The notes beneath the pieces are model-generated. The model made no database searches and was not told the origin of the DNA. It worked only from the letters and a program-made list of their open reading frames with translations. The position numbers were made by a program, and so were the translations under genes. From Pardosa pseudoannulata (lineage: Eukaryota; Arthropoda; Arachnida; Araneae; Lycosidae), in the NCBI GenBank assembly GCA_032207245.1, contig CM063504.1:16534035-16598034 (forward strand): a stretch of DNA of 64,000 nucleotides. Direction: 5' to 3'. Positions 25,858 to 37,410 of the stretch are shown here, one piece after another. Positions within the stretch are counted from its first letter, which is position 1, and the number at the start of each line of letters is the position of its first letter.

Positions 25858-25859
25858 TA

Positions 25860-26725
25860 GTTCGATGATTCAGGAAAAAATATGGAAGTGGGAAATAAAT
25901 AGAAATGCAGTAAAATGAGTGATTTCGAATAAATTATTTGCAAAACGAATGGCAAATACATCAGAAGACAAGGGACTGTAAATTTAAGATTTAAAATATT
26001 CAACATTTTATACTCTATTCTAATAATAAGCATACAAAATATTGTGTTACATAAGTCAAATAAGACACTAAAACATAATAGAAAACAACTTTTGTTTTAA
26101 ATAAGACTTTTCCTTAAAATGTGAGTCTTCCAACAACGTTTGTTAAAAATGTTCCTTCTGCATTGCATATTAATTAATTTCTTTATTTTTGCACTCTATG
26201 TTAAGTATTTACATAGAAACAAAACTGAGGATCGGTTTTTACGTAAATACCCTTCATTTTTTGTGAAATTTAAAATAAATAGCAAGTAAATCAGTTCTCA
26301 TTTCGCTGTCGACTTATTTTATTCTATTCCTGTCCCTTACAGAGATGTATATGCTGCTACATAGTTAGAAGAGCAAAAATCGTACACACATTGTTACACA
26401 TTCAATTGTTATTTGAATTCTCTTCTCTCCCCCTCCGCTGATTTTATAACAACATACTTCCCATTTTTTGATAACATTCTCTGTTAGTTTTTCCCAAACA
26501 TAGACCTAAACATATTTGGTTTCATATAAATCCATTAGGTTTGCCCATATTATTAATAGTATTTAACATTTTTATAATTTAAAACACAAGTTGTAAGTAT
26601 TTTCAATTATGCAAGGCCTTTAACATTTTTTTCGCTATCTCATGACATTGACCAGACTCTAACTTAAGAAAATACTTTAAAATTTAAAAACGCTTAACTA
26701 GGTTTATGATAACATATTAACATAC
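25860..26725. other. AT-rich non-coding
   Basis: No recognised feature. Confidence 0.4.
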
Positions 26726-27625
26726 TAGCATATAGCCCGTCATATGACGGAATCAGTAAAATTTTCTAGAATTGTAAAGCACCCTATAAGGCAGGTAAAA
26801 AAAAAATAGTTTGTTTTTTGGCTGAGAATTATCTGATACACGCTCAATAATTTGTTTATCTTTACTAACCGCATGTTAGTTGCCAACTTTAATTTATCTT
26901 GTCCTATTACGCAATAGGATGGAGATCAGGGGTTTTAATATTGACAGCGATTATTTGGTGGCATATATGAATGGTGTCCAAATTTTAGCGTATCGATTGC
27001 AAATCGTGTGGTTACGTATAAAAAACACACAAACGAACAAACTTCTTAATTTTTAAGATATATAACTTAAACGTTAGATATTTATTAGTCCGTGAAATAG
27101 ACTCCTAGATTTTATGAAAATAATTTGTTGTCAATACTAGAGATAAAATTTTCATTCCAACAAAAAATAATCGATGATTACATTTAAAATTAGCACATAT
27201 GTAACTAATCTATTATTTAATACAAACATAAAAGAAAATTATTTACGTAATAACTAAGTTCAGTGATAAAACGTATGAAAATAATGACGACGATATTTAA
27301 ATAATTTAAAATAAGAAATGATTAAATGAGGTGGTTAAAGGAATGACGTCATAATGCTAGAAAAATGTTATTTTTACCTATTTATTATGGGATAAATTGA
27401 TAAATTTAATGCTCTGCTCTTAACCAGGGACAACAGATCTTGTAATAATAGCATTAAACACTCGAAAAGAGGGGAAAGGGTGGATTTCGAACGTTTTCGA
27501 ACTCGCTTTGAACTTTGCAAACCCTAACTCATTAAAAATACAATATGGATGCCTCTATCCATTCCAGGTACCAGCACTTCATAAATTAGTGAACAGACAA
27601 CTTAGGCTGTTATTATATATAGGAG
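26726..27625 (+). repeat. Interspersed repeat, copy 1 (LINE-like or Helitron-like)
   Basis: Starts near 'TACTAGCATATAGCCCGTCA', a start style common to a widespread arthropod repeat class, and contains 'CACACAAACGAACAAACTT'. From about 27060 it matches 32715-33310: 'TTTATTAGTCCGTGAA', 'AACAAAAAATAATCGATGAT', 'GGAATGACGTCA' and 'ATGGATGCCTCTATCCATTC'. Both copies end in 'GGCTRTTATTATATA'. No coding domain is visible, so the class is uncertain. Confidence 0.6.
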
Positions 27626-27921
27626 ATAACATTAAAAAATGCTAGAGAGACTGGGAAAGAAATAGGGCACCTGAAATATTTTTCAGTCACTGATTTGATA
27701 CCAAAAATATCATGTATAAAAATTATTTTTAAGCTTAAAAATAAAGATGTGGGACAATAATATAAATCACTTAATTTTGTAAAAATTTCTTGTTCTCCAG
27801 AACTTCAGTACTGAATTAGGTTCGTTTTCTTTTTTTTCATCTCTTTTCTCAGATTCTGCTACTAGGTTCTACATTTTTGGGATCTCACTAGTTATTAAAT
27901 GTTATTAACTCTCTGAGGTTC
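27626..27921. other. Non-coding spacer
   Basis: Nothing recognisable. Confidence 0.4.
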
Positions 27922-28118
27922 TTGGTTTGGTTAGGTAATCTGTGGTTTGCTGTTCTTCTAAATCTGGGCTAATTAGGATAGGGCCTATTGCTTAAATCCG
28001 ATTCCGAACGATTATTCAGACCATCATCAGTGGGATTCAAACCACAAAATCCAGTAACGAGGAGCACGACCACTAGAATAATAGCCAACCTACCCGTTCG
28101 GCTATTATGCTAGTGGTC
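27922..28118 (-). mobile_element. tRNA-derived SINE, diverged, ending in a hairpin
   Basis: Tail TTGGTTTGGTT, 'CTTAAATCCGATTCCGAACG' and the 'CATCAGTGGGATT' subfamily variant are present. The tRNA head is replaced by an inverted repeat: 28068-28086 and 28100-28118 form a 19-bp stem with one mismatch and a 13-nt loop that still contains CCGTTC from the head. Confidence 0.8.
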
Positions 28119-29215
28119 TTAGAAACTCTCCTAGTGAGATAAAATTTATTTTGTCGTCGTCCATATGGCCTTTAAATATTTTAATCAACACACACGCAAA
28201 AAAATCTATTCTCCAGCAACGAGACAAATTGTTAGAGATTTTTATTTACAAGGATAATGCTTAAACAATTAATGTTTTCCTACATAATCTATAATAACAT
28301 TTAGTATACAAATCCAAAAAAGTAATTTTCTTTGATTTTCATAACACAATAAGTGAGCCATATATGTAAGATTATAGAAGGAATAAATACGAAGAATTTT
28401 TTTTTAAACTTTCTTTAACCCAGCATAATTCGTACATTGGTCGTTTCACTGGCCTTTTGTGTTATATGGCACAAACCAATCACTCCTTTAAGTTATAACA
28501 GACAAACTCCTACTATCTTGAATATTTTCCCCCTCTATTAGTACAGTTTTATGTCATTTCTGTATCTTTCCCTCATTTTTTGCGTTCTATATAAGAAATC
28601 GGTTGTTCCGACAGTGTTGCATGTAATTATGCTCTCTGATTAATTTCCTCAATTTCCAATTTACAAAGAAATCTCTGCAGAAAAACCTGCTTTTAAAAAC
28701 GATTAGCGGTTACTAAATATGTTAGAAACTTCATTCTGAAATGTTTTATAAAATAATACGTAAAATTTTATATAACTAAAAGAAAACGTTTCTTTTTCTG
28801 GAATTGTAATAGGCAGCAGTTTGACCTATGTGCGAGCACAAGTATTTCAAAAATAGAAGCGTCTAGTCGGGTTAACCGTAGAACACTGATCTGTTATTGT
28901 GAAACCTTTTTTGCTACTATCACATCTGCATTCTAAAATCTCTTTTGAAGTAAGGAAAGACAAGTAATGTATGCATTTTAATTTAAAAAATAATATTTAT
29001 TGCACGTTTAAGGCAGGTCTTGGCAAATTTCCCAAGAGTAGGATGCTGCGACCAGAGTGTAAAAAATAATGTTACGTTGGACTAGTGTTTGAGAAAGAAG
29101 AAATCTAAACTCGTTAATAAACACATGGACAAATATATCTTGATTAAATGATTTTATACAATTAAATAAATACCTAAGAAATACAACTAGAATCAATTTA
29201 TCATTTGTAGATATC
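28119..29215. other. AT-rich non-coding
   Basis: No recognised feature. Confidence 0.4.
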
Positions 29216-29600
29216 GAACACTGCTGTAGAGTCGGCGTCGCCCCTGAAAAACAATATAGCGATGATTTTCCTGAAAAAGTCTATCCCGCAAGCCGCGGAT
29301 GCCAGCAGCGTTCACCTTCTACTCTCCTCTGGTAATAACCTTGTCCGCTGAAATATCAGACTGCCACTCTGAAAAATAATAGGGGTTCACTCCAGAACGG
29401 CGGGGGGGGGAGCAGAATCCCCCAAACCAACCCTTCTATTGGTTGGGTGAAGTCCGAAGTTTCTTTCTAGTTCAAATCGATCCTGTTCTGGTATGTATTT
29501 GAAGATGACTCTCGGGAAGAGGCAAAAAAAAAAGCTCAACCGAATGTAACTTATTGATACACAGTCTAAGAAAACAGGCCACAGACTGATGCAACTCTCA
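29216..29600 (-). mobile_element. GC-richer flank, probably part of the LINE relic
   Basis: This adjoins the minus-strand LINE fragment on its 3' side, with a G-run at 29401-29411 and GC content above the local average. The minus frame 29387-29653 has no known domain. I read it as LINE 3' sequence or an adjacent older retroelement. Confidence 0.4.
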
Positions 29601-30110
29601 ACAGACAACTGACATAAATATTCTGCAGCTCCCAAAGCACAAGAAGATAGCAACCAAGGTGCTTAAACCTAAAAGTCGAGAAATGCTCGTAATCACACAA
29701 AATGTGGCAAGAGGGTTCCTCCTCAAGACGTCAATCACAACACAAGGGATCACCCTAATATTGAGATGTTTTCTGAGGATACTGTGATCACTAGAAAGAC
29801 CAACTGCCTTTCTCAAGTCATTTCTGTGAAGTGACAGATGCTCCTCAAATGGCTCAAACTGGTGCAGTCACGATTAAGCTCTTTGGGTTGCCTATAACCC
29901 TTCCCACAACGCCAGATAGAATACTGAAAATGTTTGAAATATCAGAAAACAGAATTGGTAATATACCTTGGAGCAATACCAAGGACAGGTTCAGGTCAAG
30001 TAAAAGAAATAATTGACCCATTTTCTAGCTAAATTATCAGCTAGTACATTACCCTAAAGTAAGAGTAAGCCAGGAAAACATAGAAATTTATACTGTTATT
30101 ACTACAATTA
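29601..30110 (-). pseudogene. LINE RNase H/C-terminal relic, copy A
   Basis: On the minus strand, 'VLADNLARKW' at the right end corresponds to the terminal GNExADxLAxxG motif of LINE-type RNase H. Further on come 'LRKAVGL' and 'ILRKHLNI', the C-terminal segment found after RNase H in Jockey/R1-type LINEs. Frameshifts and stops break it. It is the 3' member of a direct pair with 30165-30690, at about 75-80% identity by eye. Confidence 0.72.
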
Positions 30111-30147
30111 AGGGCTATCCTTGACATTTTTTTAATTTTATCTTATA

Positions 30148-30690
30148 TTAAAATCCCAAAACACAATATCCTGCAGCTCCCAAAGCACAAGAAGGTGTGG
30201 CCAAGGTACTTAAACATAAGAACCGAGAAATGCTCGAAATCACACAAAATGTGGCATGAAGGCTCCTCTTCAAAACGTCAACCACAACACAAGGAATCAC
30301 CATAATATTGAGATGTTTTCGAAGGACACTCTGACCACTGAAAAGACCAACTGCATTCCTCTGAAGTGACAAAAGCTTCTTATGGCTTAAACTGGTGCAG
30401 TGACAATTAAGCTCTTTAGGTTGCCTATGACCCTTCCCTCTACGCCTGTTAGAATACTGAAAAAACCTGAAATAACAAAAAACAGAATTCCCAATAGACC
30501 CTGGAACAATACCAAGGACAGGCCCAGGTCCAGTAAAAGAAACACTGGACCCCTTTCTAGCTAAATCATCAGCTAGTTTATTATCCTGAAGTAAAAATAA
30601 GTCAGGAAAACACATAGAAATTTATACTGTTATTTCTACAATTAAGGGCTATCCTTGATATCTTTTATCTTAATTCTATATAATAAAATA
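30148..30690 (-). pseudogene. LINE RNase H/C-terminal relic, copy B (155-residue open frame)
   Basis: The minus frame has 'DNKLADDLARKGS' (RNase H C-terminal motif), 'FTGPGPVLGI', 'SLQRNAVGLFSGQSVLRKHL', then a +1 frameshift into 'EEEPSCHILCDFEHFS'. That is the usual Glu-rich His-Cys motif near the end of Jockey/R1-type ORF2. The frame opens just after a pyrimidine-rich tract ending in CAG (minus strand, about 30596-30590), which looks like a 3' splice site. Copy A has the matching tract ending TTTAG. The reverse transcriptase is absent. Confidence 0.75.
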
Positions 30691-31260
30691 CCAAAACACA
30701 AAAATAAAAATGACATTTTGAACTCTTTTATCATCAGTTAAAAAAGCATCAAATGTAGTCAAAGTAAGTTTAATTTTAACCTAAAATATTAAGAAGATAA
30801 CTAAAACATAACTATTACGTTTACATTGTTACTACTGAGTTGTATATCCTAATAATTTAGCGTAATCTAGTCTTAATAAATTCAAAATGCCACGAAACTC
30901 AAAAACAGTGATTTAAGGTATGACCCAAAACAATTATTATCATTATTGTCTGCAATAAACATTTAGAGTGGGCTGTAATTTGAATAACGTGAAATACATG
31001 GCAACTTCCACAAACTTCACATTTCCCTTGCGTGTTTCAAAATCTGAGGAAGTAGAAAATATCCGTTTATTGTTTCTACTTTCATACCGCAAAATAAAAC
31101 AATTTTCACTTCCAGGTTAAACAATTTTTGAAGAAGTAATTTGGTTTTGACGTTATCCACTTTTCTGATAATTGGTTCATTTCCCGGCACTTTGCATTCT
31201 AGGAATGTGAAAATTCTACAGGAATAAAAATAATTCGAAAAGTCTCGCGTTCATCGTTTC
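30691..31260. other. AT-rich non-coding
   Basis: No recognised feature. Confidence 0.4.
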
Positions 31261-32431
31261 AATAACAAATGCCTAGAGGTGAAATAAAAATTGTTTTTAA
31301 TTGACGATATCATCGCTTTAAAAATAATTATAATTCGTGCGAAATTATTATCAGACTTCACTTTCTGGAAACCCTCCGAGAGAGAGAGAGAGAGAGAGAG
31401 AGAGGTTCTATATTTTCAGAAATTAATGCACAGAACAGTTCTTTGTGAAAAATCTCAACATGGGATTGGAATTCGTCTTAAAACGACGTCGCGCATCCAT
31501 TAAAACCATTCGCGAGTTTTACGATTTCAAAACAACTATCGCGAGCAAACACAGCGATAAACTGATTGTTTTTCCCCCCTCTTAAAAAGGACGTTTTTAA
31601 AGTGCGCAATTCCTCTTGCACAAAATGATCTCAAAGATTCACTTATGGTTCGCGAATAACTGTCTATTCAAACAGGGAAAGAAGACAGGGGCGAAGGGAG
31701 GGTAAGAGAAATGAATCCATATATTTAAAGATTGGATTAATTATTCTCTTCTTATTTCCCATAAATATTCTCTTTTCCAACAATAGAATATTTGACGAAA
31801 CCGACATGGAACCCCAAAATATTCCACTGGGACCCAGTGTCATCTTTGTGAGGGCGAAGACTCTTCGAAGCAAAAGAGAACTCGACAGCGACCTACCCAC
31901 CCCCTTTGCTCCCACCCCCTCCTTTTTCCGTCCCCCTTTCCTTTAAATTACGAGCAACGAACGTAAAAGAGAGAGAAGAACAAAAAAATGTCTGCACATT
32001 AATTATGTCCCCGGCACGGGCCCCTACCCTCTGTTTTAATAATCAGAGCTTTAAACGCAGCAACGTAAGCCAGGCTCATAATTGGAATTTTTAATCAAGC
32101 TCGTTAAATTAGTGAATAATTGAATGGAGTCGGAGAGATATAGAAGGAGAACGCTAACGAATAATGTGAGAGGGAAAATTAAATCTAAATTTTGAATTAA
32201 GCGGCCTCTGAATTTCCAATAATCGCGTTTGCCTTAGTCATAATGGACAAAAGGGGGTCGGAGGGACTGGGGGGGAGCAGGGGGTCTGCAAAAGATGTAC
32301 GAAGGTAAAAATGCGAGGCACAGAAAGTAAACAGCAAAGAGCGCGGACATGATGGTAAGGGCAGGTGAACAAATTACAGAAGTGATTAGATGGAGGGAAC
32401 AATAACTACGGAGAATTCCTGTTCGTCAGAT

Positions 32432-32435
<4 letters not shown>
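31261..32435. other. Low-repeat mixed-composition tract, possible conserved non-coding DNA
   Basis: This stands out from the surroundings. It has GC-richer complex sequence, no TE ends and no tandem units, with several TAATTG/ATTAA homeodomain-type cores around 32075-32125. It carries a pure GA run (31379-31404) and purine- and pyrimidine-rich patches. The short frames (31664-31915 minus, 31906-32094 plus) show no domain. Function is unknown. Confidence 0.4.
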
Positions 32436-32487
<52 letters not shown>

Positions 32488-32520
32488 GAACATATATATA
32501 CAAGTACGTGTGTTATACGC
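32436..32520. repeat. TA dinucleotide run
   Basis: About 47 bp of pure TA, then a diverged TACACGAACATATATACA end. Confidence 0.95.
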
Positions 32521-32714
32521 CAGGAATTTTAGACATACACTTTTTTTTAAAGAACACTAGTTTTTTTTTTTTGGTCTGCCAGGGCTAGACTTGGCAGAAG
32601 GAATTGAAACCTTGATAAAACTTATTTCAAAACTCAAAAAGTCAGTCTTGACCAAAAGTCCATTTAAAAATCCATTTATCTACAATAACTTTAAAACATT
32701 TTGATCACACGATT

Positions 32715-33310
32715 TTTAATTTAAACATATATAAATTAAAAGTTTTTTATTAGTCCGTGAATGCCTAGACTTATGTGAAAAGAATTTATTGTTAATACTG
32801 ATGATAAAATTTTCATTGCAACAAAAAATAATCGATGATTAATTTAAAAATTATCACGTATGTACCAAATTATTATTTAAACCTATAAAAGAAAATCATT
32901 TAAAATATCTAAGTTCAGTGGTAAAAGATATTATAATAGTGTAGACGATATTTATAGTTTAAAAATATGAAATGATTAATGAGATGGTTAATGGAATGAC
33001 GTCACAATGCTAGAAAAAATTGTTATTTACATTTATTAAGTGATAAATGGATAAATTTAATCACCTGTTTGAAAATAGGGCTTGAAATAATGGCATTAAA
33101 CTCTCGAAAAGGGGGGAATTGGTTTTGAACGTTGACGACAGTTTTTTGATGATATGAAGCATATTTATACCAATTTATTTTAAAATTGGATCGATAGTTT
33201 AGGAGAAGATAAACTTTATTCGCTTTGAATGGATGCCTCTATCCATTCCAGGTCCAACCGCTTCATAAATTTGCGGACAGATAACTAAGGCTATTATTAT
33301 ATAGGGGATT
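32715..33310 (+). repeat. Interspersed repeat, copy 2
   Basis: Collinear with 27060-27625 in the same orientation, with 'TTTATTAGTCCGTGAA', 'AATAATCGATGATTA', 'GGAATGACGTCACAATGCTA' and the shared 3' end 'GCTATTATTATATAGGGGA'. It lacks the first 330 bp of copy 1, as a 5'-truncated LINE would. It adds 'AAATTGGATCGATAGTTTAG' near 33184, a LINE 3'-UTR style phrase. Confidence 0.65.
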
Positions 33311-33811
33311 AAACTAATAAAAGTTTATAAAACATTAGCCCTAATAAAATATGTAAGTCACTGTAAATTATTTATACAGTGGACTTCGCTTAATGTGATC
33401 GCGGTTAATGTTATCAATCACTTATTGTTATCGAAATCATTTGGTCACGATTTACTCTATTCATTTGTATGTTAAAATTATCGCTTTATGTGATCGTTAC
33501 ATTGGTTAATGTTATCAGTTTTCGAACATCAATTTAACTGGCAAAGGAATATTCACAATATATTCAGAAGGAACCCATTCTTTTCTTTCCCTTCGCTGTT
33601 TGAATTTCCAAGAATTTTCCTCTTCAAACTAGGGAAATGGGGAATTAACAAAGGAGTGGAATACTACACGTTCCTGGAATTTCTCAGAAATACGCACACC
33701 CAGCTGTTGGTCAATGGCTGTCACATAAGCAGAAAGCAACGCATTCTAATTGGAACTGAGAAGGAGCGTATTCACATTTTATGCCTTGCCCGCTTACATG
33801 AAGCTTGTCGA

Positions 33812-34147
33812 ATGGAAGCCAGAAAGCGAAATGGTTTGCTTTGCAGTGCTACTGTCTACTTTTTTGCAACACGAGGGCTAACGAGACCGGTACCTACTGC
33901 TTAAAGCCGATTCCAAACGGCTATGAACATTCATGCCATAGTGGGATTCGAACCCACGAACACCGGTACCGAAGGCCAGCACTCTAACCATTCGGCTTGC
34001 GCTTGGCAAAAGCGAAATCATTTAACATTAAAACAAAAGATTGAAATTTTAAATCGCTATGATAGGTTGATTATGACTACGAACAATTTATCAATGAACT
34101 TGTTAGAAAAAATTGTAGACAGTCAACAACTGATCAACTTTTTTTAA
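33812..34147 (+). pseudogene. Tigger-like transposase start, split by a SINE
   Basis: ATG at 33812 gives MEARKRN, then a SINE interrupts. After the duplicated target AAAGCGAAAT the frame resumes as 'KRNHLTLKQKIEILNRYDR' and ends after about 25 more residues ('...SQQLINFF' stop). Only the first helix of the Psq-type HTH survives. The rest of the transposase is deleted. Confidence 0.82.
33833..34008 (-). mobile_element. tRNA-derived SINE inside Tigger-like E2
   Basis: Near-consensus body and tRNA head with B box GGTTCGAATCC, flanked by the 10-bp duplication AAAGCGAAAT (33823-33832 and 34009-34018). It lands within codons 5-7 of the transposase relic, so it is younger than E2. The terminal head sequence is altered (GGCTTGCGCTTGG in place of GGCCATCGTTCGG). 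Confidence 0.93.
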
Positions 34148-34339
34148 TTATGTATACAATTCTTATTTTTCAAAGGATAATATATACAGTACATAAACAT
34201 AAGGTGTGTTTTTTCATTTTGTTTTGAAATTTAGTAAGTGTGAATTAAAGGGGGGGAAATTTATCTAATTTTGAATATCGTTTATTGTTATCAAAATCGC
34301 GTTGTCTAAAACTGATCACATTAATCGGAGTCCACTGTA

Positions 34340-34565
34340 TTATATAAATGATATATTCCAATATAAAAAATATACATTATTTATATTCGCAAATGCAGCA
34401 TGGTTAATTCAAGTGCAATATAAAGTCAAAGAAATAAATCTAAAAGCAGATAGTTAAACTTTAAAAACGAAAAGTATCTTATTTTAATTATTCAAAAAAG
34501 TAAAGAAATGGATAACATATTTAATAATACCACTGGAAAATTGTAACTCCAATTAGGGCTTTGGT
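34340..34565. other. AT-rich spacer
   Basis: Nothing recognisable. Confidence 0.4.
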
Positions 34566-34566
34566 A

Positions 34567-34625
<59 letters not shown>

Positions 34626-35114
34626 AAAAAACATTTATATGTTATATACATAATACATATATATTATATATACAATATAAACATATATATATACATACAT
34701 ATATTACATTCATATTTCATATATACATATTTACATATATACATATATAAACATATATATAAAAATACATAAAAATATTTACATATATAAATACATATTT
34801 ACATATATATATATTTCATATATAAATACATATATTTATATAAATTTATACATATATACATATATATATATATAATATATATATACATATATATATACAT
34901 ATTATTACATTTATATAATAACATATATATATACATATATTTTATACATATATACATATATATACATATATACATATTTTAATATATATATACATATATA
35001 CATATATATATATATATACATAAAATACATATATACATAATATATACATATTATATACATACATATATAATACATATATATTTATACATATATAAATGTA
35101 TGTGTGTGTGTGTG
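34566..35114. repeat. TA / TATACA microsatellite, about 550 bp
   Basis: A pure TA block (34568-34622) leads into irregular ATATACATAT repeats, ending in a TG run (35099-35114). Long Ile-Tyr frames on both strands are artefacts. Confidence 0.97.
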
Positions 35115-35805
35115 TAACGGAGCAGAAACACACATATACACATTGTCACACACAGTCTGTCGAAAAAAGTTCAAATAAACAAGCACATTTTAAAAATTAG
35201 CATGAATAAAATATTCTATTTTATATATTGTACACACAATCATAAATAACCATAGTCTGAAAATATTTTCGAAACAATAAGTATTTAAAAAAATTAATAA
35301 AAATAATTTATAAAAATGTTTTTATCAAGATGATTTCAAAAATGTATCTATAAGAAAATTTTTTTTAATCTTAAAAATGCATAGTGTTAATAAAAAAACT
35401 TTTATAGCCACTGAGCATTTTATATGAAATAGCTATTGGTTTCAATAAATTATCTTACGAATGTCCTCTCAAGACCAGTTTATACTGAGGCATTGTAGAG
35501 AATTCATACCTCATCATGATATTTCAAATTGCTAGTTTTTACAATTTTTCTTCTATTACAAGATAATGTAATTATTATTTAACTTTCTCAGTCGAATTTT
35601 GAAGAAAAGTTTAAAAAATGAAACGCCCTAAAAACAACGTTATAGCGGTCAGTAAATTTTTCACTACCGGAAAGAGATCGTATAGAGGATTGTTAAAATA
35701 GTAAACGAGTAAAAATTAATAACCATAATATTTTATGAAATTTTATTTTTTTCAGGTAAAATACAAGGTAAACCGTACTTTTAGGTAATATATTTGTCAA
35801 ACATA
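35115..35805. other. AT-rich non-coding
   Basis: No recognised feature. The end (35690-35760) resembles the tail of the 412-bp duplicated unit at 39785-39860. Confidence 0.4.
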
Positions 35806-36160
35806 CTGTCACGAAGATTCGAATGAACACACCGTTTAACCTAACTGACGAATTTATTGAAGCTAAGTAGCAACTCGCAAACTTGCAAGATCCAGAAGTT
35901 GCCTACAACTAGTAGGTATCAGCTTTTAGACCCGAACAGAATATTCGAGAAATAACTAATTTACATAATAAAAATCTAGAATGTTCGAGAACATAAGGCA
36001 ACAATAAATAACATTTTAAAATTAAAAATCCATGCTTTGGATCAACCACCTTGGCGACCATCGAACCCATACACTTTGGGTCTGGATCACCGTGCTTTGA
36101 CCATTCGGCGTCTGAGCTCCTTGGCAAAGTTTCTTTATACGGCATTATTAATTTATAAAA
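35806..36160 (-). mobile_element. Possible LTR 3' fragment with a tRNA-like segment
   Basis: Read on the minus strand, it ends '...AATCTTCGTGACA' at 35806, with an AATAAA about 60 bp before the end (near 35862), the arrangement of an LTR 3' end. Near 36040-36110 the minus strand has CGCCGAATGG and GGTTCGATGG about 35 nt apart, a degraded A-box/B-box pair. The start is not identifiable. It could instead be a SINE relic beside an LTR scrap. Confidence 0.35.
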
Positions 36161-36175
36161 TTTCTGTTTTTTCAA

Positions 36176-36344
36176 GGTAAAATTAGTTTTTTAATATAGT
36201 AATACTATTTAAAATAATCCCCATTAAAATATTAATATACAAATCATAGATGCATTTTCATAAACTGATTTGCTATATTTCATTCATATTTTATATTAGT
36301 TTTAAAATAGTTTGTTGGTAGTGTTTTGCTTGTCAGCTTTTACA
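36176..36344. other. AT-rich spacer
   Basis: Nothing recognisable. Confidence 0.4.
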
Positions 36345-37375
36345 GTAAAAACTGTTTTTACATCTGTCAAGAGACTGAAGTAAAAGGAAAGAGAAAAAAA
36401 GTTATCAAAATTTCAATGAACAAATTTTATCAGTATCTATTCGGAGAACGAACAATTATCTAATAAAAAAATCTGAACACTACATGATTTCCCTTCATGC
36501 TTATTAAATTAATTTTAGCTGCAGTTCTTTTGAACTTATTTTATTTGAAGATGATATATGCCACTCCAATTCAATAATAAAGTGGACAGTTACACACTGG
36601 CTAAAATATTATATTTTAATAACATAGTAAATGTTTACAGTTTGAATTCAACAAGAAGTAGAATTGCATTCGACTTCTTGTTGATCGGTTTTTAGAGTTA
36701 ATCTGTTTTTAGAGTAAAAACCGTTTTTACATCTTTCAAGAGACCGAAGTAAAACGGTGAAAGAAAAAAAAAGTGTTATCAAAATTTCAATAAACAAATT
36801 TTATCAGTATCTATTCGGAGAACAAACAATTATCTAATAAAAAAAAATCTGAACACATGATTTCCCTGCATGCTTATTAAATTATTTTTTAGCTGAATTT
36901 CTTTTGAACTTATTTTATTTGATGATATAACACTCCAATTCAATAATAAAGTGGACAGTTACACATTGTCTAAAATATTATATTTTAATAACATAGTAAA
37001 TGTTTACAGATTGAATTCAACAAGAATTAGAATTGCATTCTACTTCTTGTTGATCTGTTTTTAGAGTTAATCTGTTTTTAGAGTAAAAACCGTTTTTACA
37101 TCTCTCAAGACACCGAAGTCAAAAGGTGAAAGAAAAGAAGTGTTATCAAAATTTCAATAAACAAATTTTATCAGTATCTATTCGGAGAACAAACAATTAT
37201 CTAATAAAAAAATCTGAACACACGATTTCCCTGTATGCTTATTAAATTATTTTTTAGCTGAATTTCTTTTGCACTGAATTTCTTTTGGACAGTTACACAT
37301 TGTCTAAAATATTATATTTTAATAACATTGTAAATGCTTACAGTTTGAATTCAACAAGTAGAAAAATTTCATTCA
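36345..37375. repeat. Tandem array, 369-bp unit, 3 copies, with hairpins
   Basis: 'GTAAAAACYGTTTTTACATC' recurs at 36345, 36714 and 37083 (spacing 369 and 369). Units share 'TATCAGTATCTATTCGGAGA' and 'AATAATAAAGTGGACAGTTA'. The first two units carry a 17-bp stem/3-nt loop inverted repeat (36648-36684 and 37017-37053). The third has an internal deletion and a decayed hairpin. 'GTAAAAACCGTTTTTAC' is a further 17-bp dyad in each unit. Confidence 0.93.
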
Positions 37376-37410
37376 ACACTGAGTATTACATATTACTTCA
37401 ATAACGAGTA

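Larger units (their letters stand above)
33377..34337 (+). mobile_element. Tigger/pogo-like non-autonomous element E2
   Basis: Terminal inverted repeats CAGTGGACTTCGCTTAATGT and its complement lie within TA duplications (33375-33376, 34338-34339). It is 961 bp including a SINE. The interior has a long 5' leader, a transposase start, then an internal deletion joining the first HTH helix to a short tail. E3 has the same deletion junction, so they belong to one amplified deletion derivative. Confidence 0.93.

Noticed and set aside
33509..33904. A 131-residue plus-strand frame
   Set aside because: It is the leader of Tigger-like E2 running into a SINE; the equivalent leader in E1 and E3 has different stops, so it is not conserved coding sequence.
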